A DNA stretch of 64,000 nt. It comes from Mytilinidion resinicola. Lineage: Eukaryota; Ascomycota; Dothideomycetes; Mytilinidiales; Mytilinidiaceae. The stretch is from contig NW_022985438.1 of the NCBI RefSeq assembly GCF_010093595.1, positions 372,001 through 436,000 on the forward strand. Direction: 5' to 3'. This document shows, piece after piece, positions 30,719 through 41,998 of the stretch. Under the pieces are notes generated by a model that saw only the letters and a list, made by a program, of their open reading frames with translations, had not been told where the DNA came from and searched no databases. Every line of letters begins with the position of its first letter. Position 1 is the stretch's first letter. Made by a program: the position numbers and the translations under genes.

Positions 30719-32460
30719 CTACCAGTCCGGAAGAGTGGAGTATATAGCCCCTGAACACTCATCATCGTCGGGGTTGGACATCCCATCCGCATGATACGGC
30801 ATATCCTTAGCATTCCCACAAAGATACATCACCGTCTTCTTCCAGCAATCCGTGCTTCCACCACAAGTCCCGTCGTCGTTCCCTACACGCTTCAGATACG
30901 CCGCGTTTATCGGGATCATATGCGTTAAATCGCACACAGGGAGGTTGAAGGCCGTAGACAATTCCGCCTGGCCCTGGGACCCACCATTCGCCTCCAGTCT
31001 CGAGACCATATCGCCGCCCGATAACTCCGACCTCCAAGCCTTGGTGACGCTCTGCGTGAACTCGCTCGAGAGCACGACCTGCTCGAGCGTGAGAAAACAG
31101 TTGCTCAGCTTTTCCACACCTCTCACGCCTCTCACGCCGTCCGCGGGGTCTTTAATGTTGTGGTACGCATGCTGGAGTCGCTTTTTCAGGCCATCGGCTT
31201 CGCCTTCCGCAGATCTTTTCTGGCCGTTTTTGACATACGGATCAAACTGCGCGAGCGTGTACGCGTTACCATCGCCATCGCACCGCGTGTATTCTCCCCA
31301 CAGCGGCGTAGCACCGCAGACTTCGGCGCCAAACTGCGCGGCGTTGATCTTGATGACAGCTACCTTTTTGTGGTTCCAGAGCCAGCTGATGGCGACGCTA
31401 GACAGCGCGGCAATCATTTCGGGCGGGTTGAGGCCAATGGCTGAGGTGACGTCGGCGGCGAAGACGCCGTCCATGAGGATCTGTGGCAGCTGTTGGGCAT
31501 CGCTGGCGTACACGTAGCCGGGGGCGTTGCTCGGGACTGCGATAAGAGTGTCGTTTGCTATGGTGTAGATGGCATTTTGTAAAGAGATGATGGATTGACT
31601 GAGGGCGTCTGATGCTTGAGCGAACTCGTCGAAGAGTCTGTGTATCAATGTTAAGTGCTATTAAGGTAGACGAGCATAAGGCAAGGGAATGGAACTCGGC
31701 GAAGCGCACAATTGCGGTGGATTCGTTCCCAAAGCACCAAAGACGCCTCCTAGGAGACTGACACCGGCGCCAACGAATTTTGCTTCGGGTACGGCCCATG
31801 CTGCGGCAGGAAGGAAAGTGGAAAGTATGCTCATCGAGCCAACAGTGTTGTCTTTCGGGACATCTCCGTCATCTGTGAACACTTCAGGCATACCGGAGAG
31901 AAATCCCGTCACTGCGCCGTGGACATTGCCGATATTTGACACCATGCGCACGAGATAATTGCTGTAGTTTTGCATGGCCCACAGCACGAACTGCTCGCAA
32001 TGAAGAAGGTTAGCATAAACGGTACTGTGTATGGGAGAAGGGGTTGAACTTGAGAAGATTCGGCTTACATATCCCATTCCACCAGCCACCTTGCAGTCTT
32101 CTTCATTAAAGGCCATGTTGCACCTTTCCCCCAGCGAACGACATTCAAAGCTGTTCTGGCCTGGTGCGTATCTCTTCAACGTACTTTGTATGTTCGCATC
32201 CCATGGCGTAGTAGCGACGCCATTCTTGACGCCATATTGGTTAGTAATTGTCTGGAACCAGATGCCGACGTCGTTTGAGGTCCAGAGATCTTGAGTGCCG
32301 GCGATTGAATCGTAACAGAAGTCATTCACGTCCCGTTGCTGGAATATAAGTGACGCTAGACTGCTTCCTATATTCACTACTATTAGGCTTTGCTATTTAG
32401 CGAAGGGATAAGCAAAGACCAACCTAATAGCGAGAGAGCTACGAAAAGCTTTGAAAACAT
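30719..32460 (-). CDS. Large secreted protein of unknown function
   Basis: Exons 32460-32424, 32376-32069, 31990-31710 and 31637-30719 encode 514 residues. The first exon is a 12-residue signal start, MFSKLFVALSLL, and splicing adds VNIGSSLAS, completing a signal peptide. The mature protein has about ten cysteines, several paired closely (DFCYDSIAG, FECRSLGERCN, EDCKVAGG), which suits an extracellular disulfide-bonded protein. A hydrophobic Gly/Ala stretch (KFVGAGVSLLGGVFGAL) sits mid-protein. The C-terminal half has CGATPLWGEYTRCDGDGN and ends ECSGAIYSTLPDW. Intron 2 is 78 bp and in frame. I recognise no enzyme motif; it resembles the group of long fungal secreted proteins with only a DUF assignment. 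A TATA box lies 168 bp upstream of the ATG. Confidence 0.75.
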
Positions 32461-34812
32461 GTTCGTGGAATATTGACGACGGAAAGGGGGCCTAGAGGGT
32501 TCGTATAAGATCGTACCCTTTGATTGTTTTGAGTTGACAATGAACACGTTGGAAAGGAAAAAGTTGATGAGAGATCGTGAGATGATAGTGCTGTGAGATG
32601 AGGAGGAATGGGCGAACCGGAGAACGATTTATATACCTCTACTCCACAGGCTGCCGACATAGCCACAAGATGTCTCCGTTCATGAAATTTTGTCGTTCTC
32701 GCTGACGTAGTTGAGAATAGATGAGCAGACTCTTCTTGAGAGATCCACTTCCAACAGAGCCTCCTCCCTAAGGAAGAACTCTCTAACCCTTCTAGGGACT
32801 AAGAGCCTCATGGCCAACCGCGAACTGCCCACTACCAAGCATACTTGCTCTACTCAACTTAGTCTGATTTCACTTATCTGCTTCCTTCCGTCTAGGATGG
32901 GGGCATTGCGCAAAATGTGGGCGTCCTTACCCCGGGGTACAGATAGGGGCCAAGACCAGTGGAGCAAGATTGTAACGGAGGATTTTTAGACCCACATAGG
33001 AACCCGGGATACGCAAAGGGCCTAGGAATTTAGATGACGTCTACGGCAGTTTTGGTACTCGGGATATAGCCGTGCGGAGAATATCGCGTCCAGGCTTGGA
33101 TCTTCAGCGTCGAACTGAGTTGCCGCATCATCTTCTCTTGGATATCTCGCCGCTGGATGGACCTAGAAAAGAATCCATAAAGCTCAATTAAGTATCTCTT
33201 TCTATAGAATCACCTAGGAAGCGCAGAGAAATGGTGGATCATCCCATTACCGAAATGAGTCTGATCAGATCTCTGACCCTAGTCTTTGTACGATCGTAAA
33301 TCTGTAGGATGTGAATAGAAGGCTGCGCCATTTGTAAGTGACGAACATGCGACATTGCATGCGACACCTGCTGGGAAAGATTAGTTTGACAACCATTGGT
33401 GGACCCTGAGCACAGCCTTTAGATATACCATTCACGCCACATTGTGACAATCCCTGGTCCAACCTATCGGCTCACTGCGGTGGAATCGTAGGCTAATTGG
33501 GGTCTACACCTTATTTCCAGCCTCATGACGATATGTGCTAGAGGCTCAATCTTCTCGCTAAAAGCAGCGAAAGTCCAAGGGTGGGCCCTTGGAGGAAGGA
33601 ACAACGTCGTATCGTAATACTATCATGAAACTCCGCTGATGAGCAAACCGCTGGTATGCAGCAGGCTTGCTGATAACAAGCAAGCCGTAGATAAATTCAT
33701 CGGAGCCGCCGAGTGACTTTGAAGAGCCAGATCCGAAGAATCATTCACCTTCCCTTGACTTTCATGGTCGTCGTCAACTTGGTGCTACCCAAACTCAAGC
33801 ATTCAGAAACAAGCAAGCAAAGCGTGCGTGAACACTTTCTTTTCAGTAACCTAGGCTTGCCATCTGTTGGCTGTGATATTATTCAAATGAGCTCTGCCCC
33901 ATTTCAGTTTAGTGGAGGCTGCTGCGCCCCTGCTTACCATCTAGCATGGCCGCAAGGCTATCAACCTTATCAGACTACTTGCGTCGATCAAACATTGAAA
34001 CATCAACTAATATTTTTGTAACTTCGACGAAATCGCATTGACAAAAGTGTACAATAGCGTGATAACCAACACTAGCCGGTGGATATTTCAAACGAGGGTA
34101 GACATGATATAATTAGAAAGATAGGCTTGCTCTAAAGATTTTTGAAGAAGTGGATCAGCTTGACTGTATTCACCAGGCGGAGCTGAGCATTCGGTGGGGC
34201 AGTTGCTCCATATTCCAAAGCAGAGGTAAGTGGCCTGGTGGTCGAAAACTTGAAATTACAGACGTAGGTAGAATACAACAACGAGGCTGATGCAAAACCA
34301 TGCAAATATCTGTGCCCTTGCGCGATTTTCGATTATCACGCTTGAGCTGTGGAGAGGAACAAGTAACGCTAGCCATGAAGAGGAGTAACGGGAGGTAGAG
34401 ATGAATGAAATGATCGAGAGCGAGAGAGAGAGAGGTGTTTGATCTTGGTGTGGAGATGCAATGTTGTTTGAGCTTACTGGCGAAAAGAACGCTAGGTCTG
34501 ATGAGGCATAGCCAATCCAGGTACATCTTTACAACTCTCGTTTTCTGCTCAGAAGATGGAAAGCTTCCCTCTAAACGAGTTTGGCTTTCCAAGCGTAGTA
34601 TATAGTTGAGTCTAGGTTGCAAGTTGGAGGCCTCGGTCGCTTTGACGTGAGATTCTATAGTGCGAAGATTTTAGGCAATTTGATTCCGAATCATGGTATT
34701 GAACATCACGTATTTAAAGCGGAAGTGGGCAATGTGAATAAGGTACGAAATCTGGGTAATAGCCATTTCCGACCTCACAACTCTTTCCAATAATATAATC
34801 TCAAGCTTCACC
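32461..34812. other. Gene-free stretch of ~2.3 kb
   Basis: The left end is the promoter of the secreted-protein gene. The rest has scattered frames (33713-34021 plus, 34170-34622 minus) without motifs or convincing splice structure. I support no gene here. Confidence 0.45.
32628..32635 (-). promoter_or_regulatory. TATA box of the secreted-protein gene
   Basis: The minus strand reads TATATAAA at 32635-32628, followed by a start codon 168 bp downstream at 32460. Position and sequence suit a fungal core promoter. Confidence 0.5.
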
Positions 34813-35283
34813 ATGACGGTCCAAGCACACGACCCTCCATCATTCAAGCCGCATCCACTATACGCCTCCTTCACCTCCTTTCCACTCTCGCCAACGGCTA
34901 CGCTCATCACTGTAGCAGGCCAAGCCGCCTAAGACCCAGAGACGGGCGAAATACCGTCCGATCTCTCCTCTCAGATCGATCTCTGTCTTCACCGCCTTCA
35001 GGTCATCCTCGAACATGCGGGTGCGGGCAAGACCGATATCACTCGCCTCATGTACTACATTGCTCAGGCCGGCGTCGATCAGGTAGAGAATAGTGAGGGC
35101 AAAGGCGCCGCACCAAAGTTCATTGGAGGAAAGGTTGGGGAGTGGCTTGAAGGAAATCGACCCGCTAGCTGTTTTCTGAGAGTCTTTGGGATGAGTGACG
35201 AACGGTTTCTGTGCGAGTTTGAATGCACGGCTATCGTGTCAAAAGGCAACGAAGATAGAACAGTGAAGACTGTCTCAAAATAG
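34813..35283 (+). pseudogene. RidA/YjgF-like gene with one in-frame TAA
   Basis: From ATG 34813 to TAG 35281-35283 the frame is open for 156 codons apart from a TAA at 34930-34932. The protein before the stop (ATLITVAGQAA) and after it (DPETGEIPSDLSSQIDLCL) join without a gap into the conserved entry of the RidA (YjgF/YER057c/UK114) fold. LQVILEHAGAGKTDITRLMY and FECTAIVS complete it. RidA proteins hydrolyse reactive enamine/imine intermediates. In relatives a Gln is common at the stop position, so CAA to TAA is the likely change. No intron could remove the stop. Unless it is a sequencing error or readthrough, only a 39-residue stub is made. Confidence 0.7.
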
Positions 35284-35359
35284 AGTAGTTGATGGATGCT
35301 ACATAGAATCTATGTCTTTTCTTCGCTACTCCGTGTCAATCTTAATAGGGGCGCGGCTC

Positions 35360-35855
35360 TCATACAATTCCCCAGAACTCCTCTGGCTCCAACTCCCACT
35401 TCTTACACAGCTCCTGATACTTCCTCGTGTACTCTTCAAACCTCGTCCGGACACCCTGCGCCGTCTTCATCTGGTCCCTTCCCACTTGATGCCTGTGCGC
35501 CGCATCCGGTCCATCCGCGACACGCACGAATCGCGCATATGTCCAAATCTCCGGTAGCGGAGTATGCTGCGTAAGGCCCTGCCCACCATACATCTGCATC
35601 GCCTCATCGATCACCTTCAGTAACGCATTCGGAACAAGGATCTTGCTCTGTGCAATGGCGTACTTGCCCGCCTTGTTACCGGCGTAGTCCATCGTGTCGG
35701 CAGCATTCAGCACTACTAATCGCATGCTGTCAATCGTCATGCGCATGTCCGCAATCCGCTCGATGTTGCTGTCGAATTGGCCGATGAGCTTCCCACGCGG
35801 CTTCTTCCTGGGCTCGATGCACCGAACGAGCGCGAGCTCGTAGGCACGCTCGGCT

Positions 35856-35890
<35 letters not shown>

Positions 35891-36768
35891 GGGACCAAGA
35901 CGTCCTTGGGCGATTTCGAAGGCGCGGCCGGGGCCTAGAATGATGTTTTCCTTGGGCACGCGCACGTTGTCGTAGATGTACTCGCCGTGGCCCTCGGGCG
36001 CACAGTCGAAGCCCATGATGGTCAGGTTCCGCACCTGTTTTAGACCGGGTGTTCGTGCTGGGACGACGATGGTTGTGTGGCGGTTCCAGGGGTTGGGATT
36101 CTCGGGGTCCGAGCAGCCCATGAGGATGTAGATGTTCAGGTCTTCGTTATACTGGCAATTGGCGTAGAGCTTGCGGCCATTGATGATGACTTCGGTGTCT
36201 GTGATCTTCATGCTGCAGGCGATGTTGGTGGCGTCGGAGGAGGCGACATCAGGCTCGGTCATGGAGTAGGCCGAGCTCATCTCGCCATTCATGAGGGGTT
36301 CGAGCCATTTCTTCTTTTGCTCCGGGGAGCAGTATTTGGCTAGTAGCTCGATGTTTCCAGTCTCAGGGGCGTGGCAGTTCATTGTCTGTAAAGCTCTCAG
36401 CACTTGTTTAGAGGAGCTCTTGAAAGGGTATATACCTGCGGAGCCCAGTACACCTTTCCCATGATCTCGGCACAGCAAGAGTACTCGAGATTGGTCAAAC
36501 CAGGACTCTCCTTAAAGTGATTTGGCAGGAAAAGGTTGAAGAGACCCTGTGCTTTTGCCTTTTGCCTCAACTCGTGGATAATCGGAGGGTTCTTCCATCG
36601 GTTGTCCTTTATTTGTGCTTTGAAGATTCTCTCTGCGGGTATACATTCTGTCTCGACCCACTCGTAAACTTGCTTGATCTTCTCGATAGCAAAGGGCCGT
36701 AGCTTGGCCTTCACCCACGGCGGGGTGCGGGCAAAAGCCGGGTGGTCCATCAGCGACTCTGATGACAT
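35360..36768 (-). CDS. Acyl-CoA dehydrogenase (ACAD10/11-like)
   Basis: This FAD-dependent enzyme catalyses alpha,beta-dehydrogenation of an acyl-CoA. Exons 36768-36436 and 36385-35360 encode 452 residues, normal for the family. YSMTEPDVASSDATNI (FAD/substrate loop), HTTIVVPARTPGL, the arginine-rich RLGPGRIHHCMRLIGQAERA and the C-terminal MYGGQGLTQHTPLPEIW are all in place. The sequence type is that of ACAD10/11 and fungal relatives rather than classical SCAD/MCAD. ATG 36768 is the first in-frame Met. No PTS1 is seen (ends WGIV) and no clear mitochondrial presequence. It is divergent from the alpha/beta hydrolase gene with 351 bp between starts, suggesting shared control. Confidence 0.9.
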
Positions 36769-37119
36769 GATGGTGGTGGTTGGGTTCAAGGAGGTGAATT
36801 GGAGGTATGAGAAAGACGAGGCTTCGCACGGAAAGACCTCAATTGCTTTTGATCACCACAGGCGCGTATTTTTCGGTCCATGGTTAGCTCGAGTATGGAG
36901 TGATAGATCTGGGGCCGAGGTGGTTTGCGGGGAGAGCTTCAGGCGGCGCGGGCGGAAGTCGTTAAGCGTTGGAGCTCCCCAGCCTTCGTCCCCACCAACG
37001 TTCGACCATCCCCGGATCTGATGATTCATTGGCCGCTTGGTGTTGAAGAGGCTCCTTTATGTGCCAATCGGTCAGGATGAAGATAGCTGTCAGAAGGCAC
37101 CTACCTTTCTGTCGTGAAA
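36769..37119. promoter_or_regulatory. Shared divergent promoter, ACAD / hydrolase
   Basis: This 351-bp region lies between two start codons and has several CGG/CCG triplets that could serve a Zn2Cys6 regulator. No defined palindrome was recognised. Confidence 0.4.
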
Positions 37120-38244
37120 ATGGGAGATTTCGCACAGCCCTGGATTGAGGTAGGTACTTCCATACATCCTTCCTCAAGAGCTTCACACTGACCCCCTTCA
37201 AGTTTGAGAAAGAGTTCGGCCAACGTCCTATTCTTCATGGTCCTCTCCAGAGCTGCCTCGATGGCTTTGCAGGCATCGGCGCCGCGCTCGTAGCCAAATA
37301 TGAGTTTCCTCCACCCGATGCATCCATTGCAACGGAGGACAGGGTGACAGAGGACGGGCTGGCAGTACGTGTCTATACCCCTCCTGGCTATGCTGGAGGG
37401 AAACCTGTCGGGGTATACTTCCATGGTGGTGGGTGGGCAATGGGCGACATTAATGGAGACGACCCCTGGTGCCGGGCCATGTCGAAGATGGCTGGAGTGG
37501 TCCTCGTCTCAATCGAATACGGCCTTGCTCCAGCAAACGAACATCCCGGCCTGCTGAATGACTGCTTCAAGGGCTTCCAATGGACCCTGAAGAACGCGGT
37601 ATCATTGGGTGGCGTTGAAGGCAAGATATTTACAGCTGGGATATCTGCGGGCGCAGGCCTTGCTTTGGGAACCGCTTTGAGGGCCATTGATGAAGGCTAC
37701 GGTGGCTCTCTTGTTGGAGTAGTAGCTCAAGTGCCGGCAACCTGCCATCCTGATGCTGTTCCAGAAAAGCTCAAGTTGAAGTTCACATCGTACACAGAGC
37801 ATGCTGAAAACACCATTGATACGAATTCAGCGATGAGAGCATTCTGGGGTATGGCATCACCATTGTCTTGTACTGCAGATTTTGTGATGCTAATTGTAAC
37901 CTCAGACGCATTCGGAGCGCCTCCCACTGATAAATACGCATCACCGCTATTACACGACAAGATCAAAGATCTGAAAAAAGTGTATCTTACAGTCGCTGGA
38001 CACGACACGCTTCGAGATGATGGCCTCCTCTTCCAGCAAGCGCTTGATGAGAATAAGTAAGCCTTTTCATGGTAACTATAACCCTACCGGAAGATACTAA
38101 CGTCCTTCAAGAGTCCCTAATAAAATCGATTTCTACGCGGGCTACCCACACTACCACTGGGTATGGCCTTCGAAACATCTTGATGAACCAAGGGCGGAAT
38201 ATCTGGATAACGTGGCGAAGGGGATTGAGTTCGTTATTTCGTGA
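37120..38244 (+). CDS. Alpha/beta-hydrolase fold-3 esterase/lactonase-like
   Basis: This serine hydrolase of the HSL-like (fold-3) family has exons 37120-37149, 37203-38056 and 38112-38244, giving 338 residues. The oxyanion motif is VYFHGGGWAMG, the nucleophile elbow GISAGAG (G-x-S-x-G), the acid TVAGHDTLRDDG and the catalytic His GYPHYHW, which appears only after splicing the last intron. All catalytic residues are present. No signal peptide, so probably cytosolic. Fold-3 enzymes cleave short carboxylic esters and lactones. Lying between acyl-CoA dehydrogenase and alcohol dehydrogenase genes, it could open an ester or lactone made by the cluster's Baeyer-Villiger-type enzyme; this is inference. 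Confidence 0.9.
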
Positions 38245-39087
38245 GCTCCATCTCATCCTCTTTGCCAAAGTCATGCTTGCAAACCAGATCTTCCGCCTTC
38301 ATAAATTCGATTCTATACAACGAACAAATCGCGTTACCTTCAAGCTCGTCCTTTTGAATTAATTGTCCATCGTGAAATCATCCCAGAGCTTCCTGCGAGC
38401 CTTCTTCCTCGTGACTTGAACTCCTCGCGAAAGTTTCTCCGGGTTATACATGACTCGCCAAAGCAATATGGGGTTGACGCATGTATCAGACCATGCTCAG
38501 CTTGCAAGCCCATTCGCAAAAACAAATTAATAAAGATCTCATGAAGGGCTCTATATTCAACATGACGTGCTTGAACATCAACAGTATAGTGTGTAGAACG
38601 GCAGCTAGCCCTAACAATGTCGAGGGGACGTAAATTACGTGACTAAGCACTACCGCTTCAGCTTCTCCACATATTCAACCTCCACGTCTCACTTCAACCC
38701 CGCTCCAAGTATCATGCCCCACCACCACCTGACGGTCTTGGGGGACTTGCATCTCGTTCTCCGACCTCAGCCAGAGCTCATCCCCGCCAATTAGCTTGCG
38801 ATCCTTAATGCGAGCTTGTAGTAGCCATGGCACCGGTGTGTGTTTTCCGCCGCCGACTGCTGCAACGGCAAAGAGCTGGCAAATTGCATGGGGATGGCTA
38901 GCCTAGACTGAGAGCACTCTCGCCGATTGTTCCAGCCGCTACTTACTGTTAAAGCTCATATCAGACACAGAAGAGACCCCTTACGACGGCCAATACCACC
39001 TCCTCTACTACTCCCTCAAGCGTTATTTGCAAACCTCTTGGGCAATTTGAGCACCATACTAGACATATTCAGCACAGATTAGCAAAG
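38245..39087. other. Gene-free spacer upstream of the alcohol dehydrogenase
   Basis: No gene is supported. The right part is presumably the promoter of the alcohol dehydrogenase gene and contains GGGGACTTGC and several CTCC-type runs of unknown meaning. Confidence 0.4.
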
Positions 39088-40204
39088 ATGAAGGCTGGCC
39101 AGTGGGATCCGGTATGTATGAACACGAACCACGACCACGACTGCGCTAATGCACGTCGTCTAGAAACAAAAGAAGGTTGTTATCAATGACATTCCCAAGC
39201 CGGAGGCTGGTCCGGGCCAGTTCCTCGTAAAAATACAATCTGCTTCACTATGTCACTCCGATTTATTGATGGAAATGCGGCCAGACTACAATGTCACACT
39301 GGGTCACGAGGGCGTAGGACACATTGAGACCATAGACCCCGCTGCGGAAGGGAAGGGCTTCAAAGTGGGCGACGCCGTTGGCTTCGACTACTTTATCGGC
39401 GCCTGCTTTGAGTGCGAAAACTGCATGGTTCACAACATGTGGTGCAAGACGGGAAACTCGCGCCTCCAGGGTTTCATGGTTGACGGATATTTTGCGGAGT
39501 ATGCTGTGGTAGATTGGCAAAACGCCATTCTTCTGCCAAAGGTACTGGACATGTCCAAGACCGCACCATTGTTCTGTGCTGGAATTACAGGTCAATACAC
39601 CCCGGCATTCAATTTCTCCATACAACTGCTAACGAAAGCACCAGCCTTCCATGCTGTCGATAGCTGCGAATTGAAGCCCGGCCAGTGGCTTGCTGTTATC
39701 GGGTGCGGCGGACTTGGACAGTATGCAACTCAATACGCAAAGGCAATGGGTTTCAAGGTCATCGGCATCGACATCAGCGACGATCAGCTTGCAATGGCTA
39801 AGAAAGTTGGCGCAGATGCCACCTTCAACTCTATGACAAACAAAGGGTACTTGGACGAGATTAAGAAACTTACGGACGGCGGCTGCCATGCGTCGGCTGT
39901 CTTCGCTGCGTCCAACCCTGCTTATGCTGGAGCAACAAAGGTGCTTCGCATAGGAGGTCTGTTGATGGTCATTGGTATTGCACCAAAGCCCCTTGAGTTC
40001 TCCACATTCGACCTTACTACAGGTGTATACCGTGTGAAGGCGGACAGCACGAGCATTCCTCAACGCATGAAGAAGGCAGTTGACTTCACTGCGAAGCACA
40101 ACATTCAACCTGACGTTGATTTCAGGAAGATTGAAGATTTGCCTGCTATGGTTGAACAGATGCACTCCGGCAAGGCTGAGAAGAGATTGGTTGTCGTATT
40201 TTAA
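39088..40204 (+). CDS. Zinc-dependent alcohol dehydrogenase (MDR)
   Basis: Exons 39088-39111, 39164-39590 and 39645-40204 encode 336 residues. This is a medium-chain dehydrogenase with catalytic zinc ligands in CHSD and GHEGVGH. A full structural zinc site is present (C-F-E-C-E-N-C, then C seven residues later), as is the NAD(P) loop IGCGGLGQ followed by the acidic VIGIDISDD, which suggests NAD. The second intron has a GTCAAT donor and CTGCTAAC branch point; removing it restores CAGITAFHAV. It interconverts alcohols and aldehydes or ketones. No targeting signal is visible. Its place in the metabolic run suggests oxidation of an alcohol at the start of the pathway, or of a hydroxy acid after ester hydrolysis. 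Confidence 0.9.
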
Positions 40205-40669
40205 GCTCGCTTCCCACCCTTGTAGAATCATCCTGGTTACATGAATATATAACCATCACAAGAAAGCTCCCTTCGATGCCACCTTGAATTTTTCATTTGT
40301 TCTGTATTGTCAATCCTCATAAGATTGCCACTAGCCAGGCACGCATGACCTTCTTTCTTAATATCTAATTTGGAAAGTGTCACGACGATAACCCCGCTCC
40401 TAAATTCGGTCTGCCAACCCGCGTAACTAGACTAGTGCCCTTACCATCGCGTATAAGACCATGCTGACAGTTAGTATCATTTCCGAAATCCACCAGGTAC
40501 ATGTCACTGCTCACTCAACATGGTCCACAAAAAGATTGACCACCAGTTCGCTTTTAAAGAATTAGAATATGAGACAGAAGAGAACTATCAACGTAAGACA
40601 TCAAGTCCTAAGCAACGAAAACCTGCACTGACTTCCACTAGCATGCATCAAGCTTTCTTTCTTCTTCAG

Positions 40670-41213
40670 CAAGCTTCCACACGTCTCATATGAGCACTTT
40701 CACAAACACTACGCTCATGTACATGCCGACTTGACCGTAGCCTCAAAGAATTTCAACGTGTGCAAAATTCAAAGATATGTACAGGTAATATTATCTTACA
40801 AAATTAAACCTGTCCCTATTCACGATATTTCAGACGCATCAAACGCCCGAGATGAAAGAAAAGGTCAAGTCACTAGGAATGGACCTACTTGACTACGACG
40901 GATGCTCTCAGATATGGGTCAAGTCGTGGGATGATTGGGAGAAGTTCTTCACAAGTCCAGAGTACGCCGCAGGCAAGTTATCTGTCAAGATTCGACCACC
41001 AATATAAACTAACACATTGTAGCCTTGGGCCCTGACTGTGCTAACTTCATGGACACCTCGAATGGAATCAAGGTTATGGCCGGGTACGTTCAGCGAGTAT
41101 CTTGAAGGAATGGAGTCATTTCAGATGCTGACTTCTAACTCAGGACCGATCTCATCGTGTTCGGGAAAGCTATTCCTGACTGTGATGCCAAGGATGGACT
41201 CGCTAGCACTTGA
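40670..41213 (+). CDS. EthD-like ferredoxin-fold protein (5' end unresolved)
   Basis: Exons I can support are 40670-40784, 40834-40972, 41023-41083 and 41144-41213. They give about 128 residues of an EthD-type dimeric alpha/beta-barrel protein: YEHFHKHYAHVHADLTVA, LDYDGCSQIWVKSWDDW, SPEYAAALGPDCANF and the end DLIVFGKAIPDCD. The intron at 40973-41022 is of GC-AG type with a perfect GCAAGT donor. The first coding exon is missing from this model: the frame runs upstream without a Met and must be entered in phase 2. Candidate ATGs exist at 40460-40520 but their donors do not match in phase. Fungal members include decarboxylases and cyclases in polyketide or aromatic metabolism. Confidence 0.65.
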
Positions 41214-41998
41214 ACGACGTTGATCCTTCAGAACACTGTTATCATCAGCGATGATAAACCCAACCAGCTGGCCTTGCCTTGGACAAGTAGATCTAATGAA
41301 CCACTTCATATTGAGTCCAACCTTTAGGGCGTTGCTCATCCCTCAAAACTGGAGAACCGTATCTCAATTTAAGACAAGAATTGCAAGCGAAATTCTACCT
41401 GAAAGGACTTCCTCCTTCATTCATCTAACTTCTCGCACGTGAAGATCAAATTAGTAAGGGTTAAGCGAATACTGGCCACGAAGCCATGAATGTCCTCGCC
41501 TTTCATCTACCTAACGTCTAAGAAGGCGCAAGACGTTACTGCTCGACGTTAGTCTACCATGTGTCAAGCATCATCCGCCGCCGTCCGACGTCAAGCCAAG
41601 AAATTCCAGCCCCATAAGCCTCCAGAGTGGTAACGACTGACCAATAGCACCCTTTCCACATTTCAGCTCGGTCCGGATCTTTGGTCTTCCAGCAGCCGGG
41701 TACTGTGATCCTGCAGGAAAAGGGCACCCGGACCCCAGATCTGACCCAGTTTCGGCAAAGCGTCCCAGCCTCGCTACCCCAGACAATCACAAGCCTCCAC
41801 TTTCTCCAGCTGGCGGTGCGCGGGATGCAGCTTTTGTGGAGCCTGGCACGTTTGAGGGCGGGGTCTCGACCCGCTAGATTAGGGTCATGCGGAGGGCCAT
41901 GGCAAGGCTAGTGCTGGATGATCATAAAATGTCATCTCTGTCGACGGATTTCTGTTCGTTTTTTCCTGCCATCAAACTCAAGTTCGCTCACTTTCGTC
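41214..41998. other. Gene-free spacer, promoter of MFS gene
   Basis: No gene is supported. CCGGAC/GTCCGG steps occur at about 41671 and 41731 and may be regulator contacts. Confidence 0.4.

Noticed and set aside
34170..34622. 150-codon minus-strand frame
   Set aside because: No recognisable domain, and its start is not supported by a good context; probably chance.
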